A DNA stretch of 51,011 nucleotides from Actinomycetota bacterium (GTDB lineage Bacteria > Actinomycetota > Actinomycetes > S36-B12 > GCA-2699445). Location of the stretch: NCBI GenBank assembly GCA_020438795.1, contig JAGQTY010000015.1, positions 1 to 51,011 of the forward strand, written 5' to 3'. Position 1 is the first letter of the stretch. Every line of letters begins with the position of its first letter. A program made the translations under genes and the position numbers. Below, piece after piece: positions 8,229 through 16,909 of this stretch. The notes beneath the pieces are model-generated. The model saw nothing but the letters and a program-made list of their open reading frames with translations, had not been told where the DNA came from and made no database searches.

Positions 8229-9551
8229 TCAGCCTGGGCGAACCACGGACGTGTGGGTACCCGGCTCCACACGTATGGTCCGGGCATTCGCCCACGTGCC
8301 GTCACTGCCGACCCATTGGGCCGTCATGCCGCGCTCGAACGCGACCTTGAAATCGTGGGGGTCACGAAAGAAGTAGGTCTCCTCCATGGCTGGGACCGAG
8401 GGCCAACCGTTGAAGATGTCGCAGTAATCCACCCACGGACGGGTGTCAGCCCCGACCGCACGGGGAGGCGTCTGCGACGAAGCGCTCAAGCAGAGGGCCA
8501 TGGTGCCTTCGCCTCGAAGGGTGAGCGCTCCCCAGTCGCGGGAGGCGGAGCGACCCGGACGAAGCCGTAGGGTCTCTTCCTCACGGGACGGGTTCAACAG
8601 ATCATCCCCATCGCTACTTCTGGTTCCAGACTCCGGCCACCAGGGCAGGTCCAAGCCCAGGGAATGGTTGAGCTTGGCCCCCTGCCTGTCGGCCAGCACC
8701 CATCGACGCGCCCTGATCCGGTAGTCCGCGTCGTCGTCGGAAGTGGAACACTTGAAGCCGCGACGAGGCTCCTCCCACCGCAGGCAGACAGAGTAGCCGG
8801 GTGCTCCGGTACTTCCCGACACAGTGACCGGTTTGGCTCGCACCAGGGACAGCACTTGCACGTCATGTCGCTGGCCAGGGTCGAACTCGCCGACGAATCC
8901 GGCAGCCTCGTACGGGTCGCGGTCCCTGGGCATGAAGCGTTTGTCCCAGACGTAAAGCTCACCGGATGCAGCTACGGGGATGCGGTACCGTCCACCGTTG
9001 CGGGTATCGCGGCAGATCATGTCCGGTTGTGGACGGCCCAGCTTCTGATCGTCTGCGCTCCAGTTACCGTCGGCACAGATCTGCACTCCCTTGACGGGCT
9101 TCCCGTGCTTGCCGAGCACGTGTCCCCTGACGGTCTTGCGCCGCTTGAGCTCCGTTCGGACATCTCGCCCCCAGTCAGTTCCCAATGACTGGGGCTGCCA
9201 TTTGCTGTCCTGCCAGTGCCGACCGATGGTGACGCGGGGCCATTCCGGCACTGTGGTGTCCCAACATGTGCTAATACATTCCTGGGCGTAGGACTGAGTC
9301 AGTCGTAGTCTGTACCGGCCCCGTGCATCAGTTTCCGTTGGACAGCCACTCTGGGTGTCGGCCTCGATACAGATGGGCAGGCCCGCCAGCGGGCGACCGG
9401 CTTTCGACACCGCGGTGCCCGAGATGTCTGTGGACTGCAGGCTGGGAGCTTCCTGGGCTTGAGCGAACGATGGCGTGGCGACGAGCATTGCGCACGCCAG
9501 GCCAACAGCCAATCCGAGGACCATCAACGGCTTCCGGTACGATCGCGTCAC
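8229..9551 (-). CDS. Exported protein with carboxypeptidase-regulatory-like segments (paralogue A)
   Basis: I place the start at the GTG at 9551, which has GGCAGGG six bases upstream and opens directly onto an Arg/Lys n-region (TRSYRKP) and a hydrophobic core ending near PSFAQAQ; this gives 440 residues. Two segments look like transthyretin/carboxypeptidase-regulatory folds: ISGTAVSKAGRPLAGLPIC with GRYRLRL, and VRGHVLGKHGKPVKGVQIC with GRYRIPV. Each carries paired cysteines. The C-terminus ends in YFFRDPHDFKVAFER and a WVGSDGTW stretch. It is clearly homologous along its length to the next gene upstream. The function is unknown; such domains usually mediate binding at the cell surface. It has no catalytic motif that I can see. 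Confidence 0.75.
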   Translation of the reverse strand: MTRSYRKPLMVLGLAVGLACAMLVATPSFAQAQEAPSLQSTDISGTAVSKAGRPLAGLPICIEADTQSGCPTETDARGRYRLRLTQSYAQECISTCWDTTVPEWPRVTIGRHWQDSKWQPQSLGTDWGRDVRTELKRRKTVRGHVLGKHGKPVKGVQICADGNWSADDQKLGRPQPDMICRDTRNGGRYRIPVAASGELYVWDKRFMPRDRDPYEAAGFVGEFDPGQRHDVQVLSLVRAKPVTVSGSTGAPGYSVCLRWEEPRRGFKCSTSDDDADYRIRARRWVLADRQGAKLNHSLGLDLPWWPESGTRSSDGDDLLNPSREEETLRLRPGRSASRDWGALTLRGEGTMALCLSASSQTPPRAVGADTRPWVDYCDIFNGWPSVPAMEETYFFRDPHDFKVAFERGMTAQWVGSDGTWANARTIRVEPGTHTSVVRPG

Positions 9552-9649
9552 GCTATGCCCTGCCACGACCCAAGGGTAGGCGCAGAGACGAGTATGGGCG
9601 AAATCGCCATGGGCGTGGCCGCACGAGCACACGGGGGTGTAACGTCAGC

Positions 9650-10918
9650 TCAGCCGATGACCACGGTGCGATGCCGACCGGGCCCGATCGTGATCTCCTT
9701 GGCATCGGACCACATACCGTTGTCTCCCACCCAGATGGCCTGATAGTTCCGCTCGAAGGCCACTTTGACTCTGTGCTCACCGCGGAAGAAGTAGGACTGT
9801 TCCGTCTTGGGGAAGCTGGCCGGAAACCCCTTGAAGACTTCGCAGTAGTCCTCCCACGGACTGGTATCGATCCCGAAGGTCGTGGGCGGCAGTGCCTGGG
9901 AGGAACTCACACAGAACGCGTAGGTGGGCTGGCCCGGCATGGCGACCGTGAGCGCACCCCAGTTGAGTTCCACGGCCCGTCCGGGATCCAACGAGACCTG
10001 GACCGGTTCGCGCTGACGCGCCCCGATGCCGACCTTGAGGCGGATCGACGACGCACGATCAGGGTCCAGCACCCACGGCCGGATGCGGACCCGGTATTGC
10101 GGCGTACTGGGCTTGGAGCAGACCTTGGCCGAACGCCTGTCCGCCACGCTCACGCAGACCCGGACCCCGGCCTTACCCACGTCACCTCGGATGGTCACCG
10201 CCCTGGTCCTGTGCAGAGGCTTCACCAGGAGCTGGCTTCGCTGCCCGGGCTTCACATCAGCCGGTTCGGACGACCGTTGGGTGGCACCGGCATCGGCCGG
10301 GAGGAAGCGTCGGTCCCAGACGAAAACGTCAGCCGGCGCCGAGACGGGAACCTTGTAGCTGCCGTCGTCATCGGTGGTGCGGCAGATCGCATCAGTGGGT
10401 GTTTCACCACGAGCTGCTCCCCCATCGGGTCGCGCGGCGGCTGCGCAGACCTGCACCCCACCCAGACCGTTCCCGGCCTCGGTGCGAACCTCTCCCGCGA
10501 CGGTCTCGCGCCGATCCAGGACAGTGACAACCTCCGGTCCTTCCACCGTTTCGAGTCTTGCCGTGCGCCACGGGTTGTCGTCCCAGTCGCGTCCGATGCT
10601 GACGATCGGCCAGACCGGTAGCACCGGGAAGCCGATCGTCGGCGCCGGATAGAACTTGTCAACCTTGATCTCGTAGCGGCCCTGGTCGTCAGTGACCGCC
10701 AGGCAGGTCGTGTCTGCGAACAACTCGACACATACCGGCTGACCCTCGATCGGATCACCATCTGGCGAGACGACCCGCCCACTCATGATCCTGGATTCGG
10801 GCCCAGCGGCAACGCCTCGAGCGGGAATGAGCAACAGGCTGGCCAGCACCAGCAGCATCAGGCCGACCACGACCGTCCGCGGCGCGCGCGGTTGGGACTG
10901 GTGCACTGAGAGGGGCAT
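9650..10918 (-). CDS. Exported protein with carboxypeptidase-regulatory-like segments (paralogue B)
   Basis: The ATG at 10918 (MPLSVHQSQ) opens a 422-residue protein with a signal peptide (VVVGLMLLVLASLLLIPA, cleavage near GVAAG). It shares domain order and the C-terminal block with its downstream neighbour: YFFRGEHRVKVAFER, AIWVGDNGMW, and an ending of PGRHRTVV. The repeated segments are MSGRVVSPDGDPIEGQPVC with GRYEIKV, and VAGEVRTEAGNGLGGVQVC with GSYKVPV. The pair looks like an old tandem duplication, about 98 bases apart. Both genes belong to the block of exported proteins spanning 3.8-10.9 kb. No enzymatic residues are apparent and no function is assigned. Confidence 0.75.
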   Translation of the reverse strand: MPLSVHQSQPRAPRTVVVGLMLLVLASLLLIPARGVAAGPESRIMSGRVVSPDGDPIEGQPVCVELFADTTCLAVTDDQGRYEIKVDKFYPAPTIGFPVLPVWPIVSIGRDWDDNPWRTARLETVEGPEVVTVLDRRETVAGEVRTEAGNGLGGVQVCAAAARPDGGAARGETPTDAICRTTDDDGSYKVPVSAPADVFVWDRRFLPADAGATQRSSEPADVKPGQRSQLLVKPLHRTRAVTIRGDVGKAGVRVCVSVADRRSAKVCSKPSTPQYRVRIRPWVLDPDRASSIRLKVGIGARQREPVQVSLDPGRAVELNWGALTVAMPGQPTYAFCVSSSQALPPTTFGIDTSPWEDYCEVFKGFPASFPKTEQSYFFRGEHRVKVAFERNYQAIWVGDNGMWSDAKEITIGPGRHRTVVIG

Positions 10919-11066
10919 CGAATCCCACGTTACCGGGGGCCGGCAAGGCCGTTCAAACCCCGAACGGCCCAAACCACCAGAAACCTGGGCTCGCGATCGG
11001 GACCGACTCCCTGGCAATGACCGCCAGTCCTGCGTCTCGAGGGCCACCGTGGCCTACGCTGGCGGC

Positions 11067-12782
11067 GTGAGACCGGTTGATGTCCCGCCAGCCGACCCGG
11101 GACTGCCACGCCCCCGGCTACTGGAACGTGTCCGCGCCGGGGTGATCGGACACGATACGGCAATGCCCGGCCCGTTCGGCCCCAGACGGATCACCTATGC
11201 CGACTACACCGCGAGCGGTCGGGCGCTCGACTTCATCGAAGATGTGATCCGTTCTCGCGTGCTGCCCGCCTACGCGAACACCCACACGGAGAGCAGCGGC
11301 ACCGGACTGCAGACGACCCGGCTGCGTGAGGAGGCGCGCGCCACGATCGCGCGGTGCCTGAACGCCGACGAGGACTACGTCGTACTGTTCACCGGCGCCG
11401 GGGCGACAGTCGCCATCAACGAGCTCGTGAATGTCCTGAACCTGCGGATTCCCAACGACCTGGACCGCCGCTACCACCTGCGCGAACAGATCCCGCAGGT
11501 GCAGCGCCCGGTGGTCTTCATCGGCCCCTACGAGCACCACAGCAACGAGTTGCCCTGGCGGGAGTCCATCGCAGACGTGGTCACGATCCCCGAGACACCC
11601 GACGGCCACATCGATACGAAGGTGCTCCGCGAACAGCTCGAGAACCATGCCGAGCGCCCCCTCAAGATCGGCTCCTTCTCCGCAGCCAGCAACGTGACCG
11701 GCATCCTGTCGGACACGCGGGGAATCGCGGCGCTCCTGCATGAACACGGCGCCTGGTCCTTCTGGGACTTCGCCGCCGCTGCACCGTATGTGCCGATCTC
11801 GATGCGAGGACCCCAGCCGGACTCCGATCTGGATGCGGTATTCATCTCCGCACACAAGTTCATCGGTGGCCCGCAGACACCCGGTGTTCTGGTGGCCAAA
11901 CGTGCGCTGTTCACCAACGCCGTGCCTGCCTCGGTGGGAGGCGGCACGGTGATGTTCGTGAACCCCGATGAACATCGCTACCTGGACTCGATCGAGCACC
12001 GGGAGGAGGCGGGCACGCCAGCCATCGTGGAAGCGATCAGGGCCGGTATCGTCTTCGAACTGAAGCAGGCGGTGGGGCCCTCAACCATCGCACGCCTGGA
12101 ACAGGACTTCGTACGGCGGGCGATGGCGGCCTGGGAACCGTTCGAGGGCATTGAGGTGCTCGGAAACCGCTCTGCCGATCGGCTCTCGATCATCAGTTTC
12201 GTGATCCGGTCACCCCGGCGCAACTACCTGCATCACAACTTCGTGGTCGCTGTCCTGAACGATCTCTTCGGTATTCAGTCGCGTGGGGGCTGCTCCTGCG
12301 CCGGCCCGTACGGGCACCGGTTGCTGGGCATCGATCTCGAAACCAGCCACGAGTTCTCCGATGAGATCGCCCGGGGCTGCGAAGGCATCAAGCCGGGCTG
12401 GGTCCGGGTCAACTTCAACTACTTCCTGTCCGAGGCGAACTTCCAGCACATTGTGAGATCCGTGGCCCTGGTCTCCGAACTGGGCCATCGGCTGCTGCCC
12501 CAGTACCGGTTCGACCCGGCAACCGGGCTGTGGCACCACCGCGACGGCTCTGTCGACCCGCCGATGCACCTGAGCGATGTGAGCTTCGCCGACGGCGAGG
12601 TGCATCTGCCCGAGCCGCTGCCCAGGGCCCCGGAGTCGGAGCTTGTCGAATACCTCCGAGCGGCCGAACACCTGCTCATGTCGCTTCCGGAACCCTTGGA
12701 GGATCCCGCACCGGGCTCGCTGCGCCAGGACTTCGAGGCACTGCGGTGGTTCGAACTTCCGCCGCAGAGCCTGCTGGGTTGA
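11067..12782 (+). CDS. PLP-dependent class V aminotransferase-fold enzyme (cysteine desulfurase-like)
   Basis: A 571-residue protein from a GTG at 11067; the site lacks a clear Shine-Dalgarno, so the exact start is uncertain. The fold-type I PLP enzyme pattern is complete: FTGAGATVAINE (cofactor phosphate loop), GPYEHHSN (155-160), WDFAAAAPY with the cofactor Asp, and SAHKF with the Schiff-base Lys264. A Cys pair lies in SRGGCSCAGPYGH (409, 411), where cysteine desulfurases carry their catalytic Cys, but the surrounding loop differs from SufS or IscS. It is longer than typical desulfurases because of a C-terminal extension of about 120 residues. No Suf, Isc or thiolation partner lies beside it, so a sulfur role is only a guess. 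Confidence 0.8.
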   Translation: MRPVDVPPADPGLPRPRLLERVRAGVIGHDTAMPGPFGPRRITYADYTASGRALDFIEDVIRSRVLPAYANTHTESSGTGLQTTRLREEARATIARCLNADEDYVVLFTGAGATVAINELVNVLNLRIPNDLDRRYHLREQIPQVQRPVVFIGPYEHHSNELPWRESIADVVTIPETPDGHIDTKVLREQLENHAERPLKIGSFSAASNVTGILSDTRGIAALLHEHGAWSFWDFAAAAPYVPISMRGPQPDSDLDAVFISAHKFIGGPQTPGVLVAKRALFTNAVPASVGGGTVMFVNPDEHRYLDSIEHREEAGTPAIVEAIRAGIVFELKQAVGPSTIARLEQDFVRRAMAAWEPFEGIEVLGNRSADRLSIISFVIRSPRRNYLHHNFVVAVLNDLFGIQSRGGCSCAGPYGHRLLGIDLETSHEFSDEIARGCEGIKPGWVRVNFNYFLSEANFQHIVRSVALVSELGHRLLPQYRFDPATGLWHHRDGSVDPPMHLSDVSFADGEVHLPEPLPRAPESELVEYLRAAEHLLMSLPEPLEDPAPGSLRQDFEALRWFELPPQSLLG

Positions 12783-12859
12783 GCGCTGCTCCGATGTACG
12801 GGCGGGCAACCGCTGCGGTGGAGTATGTGTGACCTCGCAGCCGATCTGCGGCGGGGAGC

Positions 12860-13834
12860 TCAGTCGTCCGCGCGCCAGTAGGTCGCCTCGATCAGGTTGT
12901 TCAGCTCGGTGAGCGCGACCGCCAGCGACTCAAGGAACTCCGGCAGGTCCGCGCGCCAGTTGTCGGCGGGGACACCGCGCGCCTGCTCCTGCACCGCCAG
13001 TGCCGCAGCCGCGATGGGTTCACCGTCGGGCAGCGTGGCAGCGAGATCCGCGAGCACGGACATGCAGTGCTGCACCGAGCGGGGGAACCTCGGGTTGGTG
13101 AGCAGGAACCCGATCGCGTCCTCGGCGGTGACCCGGGCACCGGCCGACATCCGGTAGATCTGATTCGCCACCAGGGCCTTCAGCAGGCTCATCCACTCGA
13201 TGTCGTCGAAGGCCGACTCGGACTTGGGATCGCGACTGCTGAAGGCATCCGCCTTGATCTGGACCGCCCTCACCGTCATGCCCGCCTGTTCGATGGCCCG
13301 TCCCATCTGCCAGAAGGCGAATGCCTCACTGCGGCTCAGGTCCTCCGACATCACCGCGACGAGCCGCGAGGTGTCGGAGATGACGTTGAGCAGGAAGTCG
13401 TAGCGGGCGGGCCGGCTGGGCAGGCCGTCGGCTGCTGCGACAGCGGTCTGGTTGATGGAACTGGCGGACTCCCAGATCTCGGGCGGCGCCACGAACCAGC
13501 AGCGTCGCAGGTTGGTGCGGGCATTGCCGAGCAGGGTGACCACACCGTCGAGGTTGTCCGGATCGACGAGCAACCAGTCGAGGGCCTTGTCCTCGCTGGG
13601 GTTCTCAGTCCACGGGGCACCCTCGGGGGGTGCGGTGAGCAGGAGCAGCGGACGCCACGGTATCTCGTGGGCGTCGGGGAGGTCCATGTTGACGTCCAGG
13701 TACTGCAGAACGATGCGCGAGGTTGACTCGGCGCGTTCCAGGTAACGGGCGCCCCAGTACAGCGACTCCGCCACTCCGGTGAGCAGCCTCATGCTGGTTC
13801 CTTCCCTCAGGATGTCGTCGCTGGGAATCCTCAT
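12860..13834 (-). CDS. Alpha-E domain protein (DUF403 family)
   Basis: The family signature VAESLYWGARYLERAE opens the protein, followed by an all-helical body (324 residues). The ATG at 13834 overlaps the upstream ATP-grasp stop as ATGA and has AAGGAGG about 8 bases before it. A second ATG at 13792 (MRLLTGV) has its own AAGGA and matches where relatives usually begin, so either may be used. Alpha-E proteins are nearly always encoded next to circularly permuted ATP-grasp ligases, as here, and are thought to work with them in making or attaching small peptides. The transglutaminase-like and Anbu-type peptidase genes that often complete such loci are absent from the window. Confidence 0.85.
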   Translation of the reverse strand: MRIPSDDILREGTSMRLLTGVAESLYWGARYLERAESTSRIVLQYLDVNMDLPDAHEIPWRPLLLLTAPPEGAPWTENPSEDKALDWLLVDPDNLDGVVTLLGNARTNLRRCWFVAPPEIWESASSINQTAVAAADGLPSRPARYDFLLNVISDTSRLVAVMSEDLSRSEAFAFWQMGRAIEQAGMTVRAVQIKADAFSSRDPKSESAFDDIEWMSLLKALVANQIYRMSAGARVTAEDAIGFLLTNPRFPRSVQHCMSVLADLAATLPDGEPIAAAALAVQEQARGVPADNWRADLPEFLESLAVALTELNNLIEATYWRADD

Positions 13835-15291
13835 GACTGCCCCCTCCTTGCCGCGCCGGACACGTGCTGAGAGTCGACGATCCAGGTGTCCTTGCTGCCT
13901 CCTCCCTGTGAGGAGTTGACCACCAGCGAGCCAGCTTCCAGCGCTACCCGGGTCAGACCGCCGCTCGTCACGTAGGTGGACTCACCACTCACGATGAAGG
14001 GCCGCAGATCGACATGTCGTGGTGCAAGGCCCTCGTTGGTCAGTGTGGGGACCGTCGAGAGCTGCAGCACCGGCTGGGCGACCCAGCCGTCAGGGTCGTC
14101 CAGGATCTTCTGCCTGGCGACCTCGAGCTGGCGGGCGCTGGCTCTCGGCCCGATGGTGATGCCATGACCACCGCCCTCCGCCGCCGGTTTCGTGACGAGG
14201 TCCCCGATGTTGGCGAGCACCTCGCGACGCTGCGCGGGGTCGCCGCACCAGTAGGTCTCCACGTTCGCCAGGATGGGTTCCTCACCGGAGTAGTAGCGGA
14301 TGATGTCGGGGACGAATGGGTAAAGCACCTTGTCGTCGGCCACTCCCGCGCCGGGCGCGTTCACGATGGCGACGTTGCCGCTCTTCCACGCCCGCATGAG
14401 TCCGGGCGTGCCGACCATGGAGTCGGGATTGAAGACCTCCGGGTCCAGGAACTCGTCGTCGACACGACGGTAGACCACATCGACCTGCGTCGGCTCCCCG
14501 ATCGTCTTCATGTAGACCTTGTCATCATCATCGACGAACAGGTCGCGGCCCTCCACCAGGTGCACGCCGAGCTGCTGCGCGAGGTAGGCATGCTCGTGAT
14601 AGGCAGCGTTGTAGACGCCGGGGGTCAGGATGCAGACCGTAGCTTCTTCCCGCGGTGACAGCGACCACAGCGTCTGGCTCAGATTCTCGATATAGCCGTC
14701 CATGGGGCGCACCCAGGAGTTGTGGAACAGGTCCCCCATCACGCGCTTGCTGACGAACCGGTTCTCGAGCATGTAGGCGACCCCGGACGGCACGCGCAGG
14801 TTGTCCTCGAGCACGAACCAGCGGCCCTCATCAGCGCGCACCATATCGAGCCCGGCGATGTGGGCCCACACCCCGAACCTCGGATGCATCCCGCGGGCTT
14901 CCGGTCGGTAGTTCGCGGAGTTCAGCACAAGGTGTTCGGGAACCACGCCATCGCTGAGGATGCGTGCATCGGAGTAGACATCCTCGACGAAGGCGTTCAA
15001 CGCATTGGCACGCTGACGCAGCCCTGCGTCGATCTCATCCCATTCGTCACCGGGGATCGCTCGAGGCACCACGTCGAAGGGCCAGGCACGGTCGAGGCCG
15101 CTGTCGGGCAGCGAGAAGGTGATGCCGAGCTTCTCCACCTCCCGGTCGGCGCGTACCTGGCGCCGGTCCAGCCTCTTCGCGCCGAGGTCCTCGAGTTGCC
15201 GGACGATGCTGAGCACACCACTGCGCCAGCTGTCCTTGCCTTCGACATACTCGTCCCAGTAGGGGGTCAGTTCATAGTCATCCCAGGGCAT
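13831..15291 (-). CDS. Circularly permuted ATP-grasp amidoligase (DUF404/DUF407 type)
   Basis: From the ATG at 15291 (MPWDDYELTPYWDEY) the product is 486 residues, the usual family size. Signature stretches include FVEDVYSDARILSDGVVP, RFFVLEDN-like RWFVLEDNLRVPSG, GVYNAAYHEHAYLA, and TKPAAEGGGHGI (nucleotide loop). The family uses ATP to activate a carboxylate and join it to an amine; substrate and product are unknown. It is translationally coupled to the alpha-E gene downstream. No Shine-Dalgarno is evident; instead a perfect palindrome occupies bases 15292-15310 directly before the ATG. Reading further upstream to 15456 adds a Cys-rich stretch unlike the family, so I reject that start. Confidence 0.85.
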   Translation of the reverse strand: MPWDDYELTPYWDEYVEGKDSWRSGVLSIVRQLEDLGAKRLDRRQVRADREVEKLGITFSLPDSGLDRAWPFDVVPRAIPGDEWDEIDAGLRQRANALNAFVEDVYSDARILSDGVVPEHLVLNSANYRPEARGMHPRFGVWAHIAGLDMVRADEGRWFVLEDNLRVPSGVAYMLENRFVSKRVMGDLFHNSWVRPMDGYIENLSQTLWSLSPREEATVCILTPGVYNAAYHEHAYLAQQLGVHLVEGRDLFVDDDDKVYMKTIGEPTQVDVVYRRVDDEFLDPEVFNPDSMVGTPGLMRAWKSGNVAIVNAPGAGVADDKVLYPFVPDIIRYYSGEEPILANVETYWCGDPAQRREVLANIGDLVTKPAAEGGGHGITIGPRASARQLEVARQKILDDPDGWVAQPVLQLSTVPTLTNEGLAPRHVDLRPFIVSGESTYVTSGGLTRVALEAGSLVVNSSQGGGSKDTWIVDSQHVSGAARRGQS

Positions 15292-15310
15292 GCTGAACAG
15301 TCTGTTCAGC
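15292..15310 (-). promoter_or_regulatory. Perfect palindrome directly before the ATP-grasp start codon
   Basis: GCTGAACAG and CTGTTCAGC are 9-bp perfect arms around a single central base. The element abuts the ATG, in the place a Shine-Dalgarno should occupy. It could be an operator on a leaderless or short-leader transcript, or an RNA hairpin over the ribosome entry site. It resembles but does not match the actinobacterial SOS box (GAAC-N4-GTTC), because the spacing here is five. Confidence 0.5.
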
Positions 15311-15506
15311 CGTCGACCCTGATGCGACCCGAGCGCCCGGTTGTCGCCCGATCCGGGGATCAATGGTCCGAAGAGTTCACCGCCACGAAACACGGCCTGC
15401 CCGGAATGCGTGCTACAACGTCCGGCGCAACAGAGGGGACACGAGCCACACACCACCGTAGGCTGCGCGTGAAACCGGCCCGTGCCGGAGGTTGAGAGGT
15501 TGCCGG

Positions 15507-16889
15507 ATGCAGGACTTCGATGTGATCGTCATCGGCATGGGACCGGGCGGGGAATACCTCGCAGAGGCGCTGGCCGGCAAGGGACTCTCAGTGCTCGGAC
15601 TCGATCACTGGCTCGTCGGAGGCGAGTGCCCCTACTACGGGTGCGTGCCGTCGAAGATGATGCTGCGCGCAGCAGGGCCGCTGGCCGAGGCGGCGCTTAT
15701 CCCGGACCTGTCCGGGCGCGTCAGCGAGATCACCCCCGACTGGAGCATCCTCGCCTCCCGCATCCGCGATGAGGCCACCGACGACTGGAACGACCGCGCC
15801 GCCGTCGACCGGTTCGAGAAGCTCGGTGGCACGTTCATTCGCGGCACTGGACGGTTGACCAGTGACACGAGCGTGAGCGTCAGCCCCAACGATGGGAGCG
15901 CCGAGCAGGAGTTCCGGGCCCGTCGGGCGATCGTCGTGGCGACCGGTTCCTCAGCAGTCGTTCCCCCGATTCCTGGGCTGGCCGATGTTGACTACTGGAC
16001 CAATCGCGGGGCAGTGCAGGCCACTGAGGCACCACAGTCGATGGTGGTGCTCGGGGGCGGTGCGATCGGGTGCGAGATGTCGCAGGCCTTTGCACGATTC
16101 GGCACCGAAGTGACCCTTGTTGAGGGCACAGACCGGCTGCTGCCACCTGAGGAACCCGAGGCCAGCGCGATCCTGGAGTCCGTGTTCACCGACGCGGGCA
16201 TCAACGTGATCACCGGAACCAGGGCGCAGCGGGTGTCGCAGTCAGACGGCGTGATTCACGTCGAGCTCAGCGACGGGCGGACCGTCTCCGGCCAGCGCCT
16301 GCTTGTCGCCACCGGTCGTCGTACCGATCCGGCCGCGGCAGGGCTGGCCAGTGTCGGCGTCCCCGAGGACGCCAGAGTCGCCCCGATCAACGAGCGGTGC
16401 GAGGTGGTCCCGGGTGTCTACGCGATCGGCGACATCACGGGCAAGGGAGCCTTCACCCACATCGCGATGTATCAGGGAGGCATCGTCACAAAGGAGATCC
16501 TGGGCGAGGAGACTTATACGGCCGACTACACCGCCGAGCCGCACGTCACCTTTACCGACCCGGAGGTGGGCAGCGTCGGGCTGACGGAGGCGGCCGCCCG
16601 GGCGCAGTACAGCAATGTGGCCGTCGGTACCGCGGCGATCCCGGACACCTCCCGCGGCTGGATCCAGAAGTACGACAACGCAGGGCTGCTCAAGCTGGTC
16701 GCCGACATGGACCGCGGCGTCCTGGTGGGCGGCACCGCGATGGGGCCGGCGGGTGGCGAGATGCTCAGCTACCTCGTGCTCGCTGTGCACGCGCAGGTGC
16801 CGATCGCGACGCTGCAGTCAATGATCTACGCCTACCCGACCTTCCACCGCGGCTACGAGACCGCACTACAGGATCTGGTCGACGGCTGA
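15507..16889 (+). CDS. NAD(P)/FAD-dependent pyridine nucleotide-disulfide oxidoreductase
   Basis: The ATG at 15507 has GAGAGG seven bases upstream and gives 460 residues. The FAD-binding start VIVIGMGPGGEYLAE is followed by the redox disulfide ECPYYGCVPSK (Cys41, Cys46), then a second dinucleotide-binding site VVLGGGAIGCEMSQAF and the FAD loop YAIGDITG. A C-terminal dimerisation domain completes the class I layout of lipoamide dehydrogenase, glutathione/mycothione and mercuric reductases. The catalytic His-Glu dyad of those enzymes (HPTLSE) is replaced by YPTFHR, so Tyr443 and Arg448 stand in the dyad positions. The true substrate is therefore unlikely to be lipoamide. The gene stands alone between divergent and convergent neighbours. 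Confidence 0.85.
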   Translation: MQDFDVIVIGMGPGGEYLAEALAGKGLSVLGLDHWLVGGECPYYGCVPSKMMLRAAGPLAEAALIPDLSGRVSEITPDWSILASRIRDEATDDWNDRAAVDRFEKLGGTFIRGTGRLTSDTSVSVSPNDGSAEQEFRARRAIVVATGSSAVVPPIPGLADVDYWTNRGAVQATEAPQSMVVLGGGAIGCEMSQAFARFGTEVTLVEGTDRLLPPEEPEASAILESVFTDAGINVITGTRAQRVSQSDGVIHVELSDGRTVSGQRLLVATGRRTDPAAAGLASVGVPEDARVAPINERCEVVPGVYAIGDITGKGAFTHIAMYQGGIVTKEILGEETYTADYTAEPHVTFTDPEVGSVGLTEAAARAQYSNVAVGTAAIPDTSRGWIQKYDNAGLLKLVADMDRGVLVGGTAMGPAGGEMLSYLVLAVHAQVPIATLQSMIYAYPTFHRGYETALQDLVDG

Positions 16890-16909
16890 GCCACGACGAT
16901 CCTCAGCCG
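16883..16909. terminator. Hairpin built across two convergent stop codons
   Basis: CGGCTGAG and CTCAGCCG form an 8-bp perfect stem with an 11-nt loop. The left arm contains the TGA of the flavoprotein and the right arm contains the reverse-strand stop of the hydrolase, so one symmetric element could end both transcripts. Confidence 0.5.

Noticed and set aside
15292..15310. LexA/SOS box before the ATP-grasp gene
   Set aside because: The GAAC and GTTC half-sites are separated by five bases, not the four of the actinobacterial SOS box.
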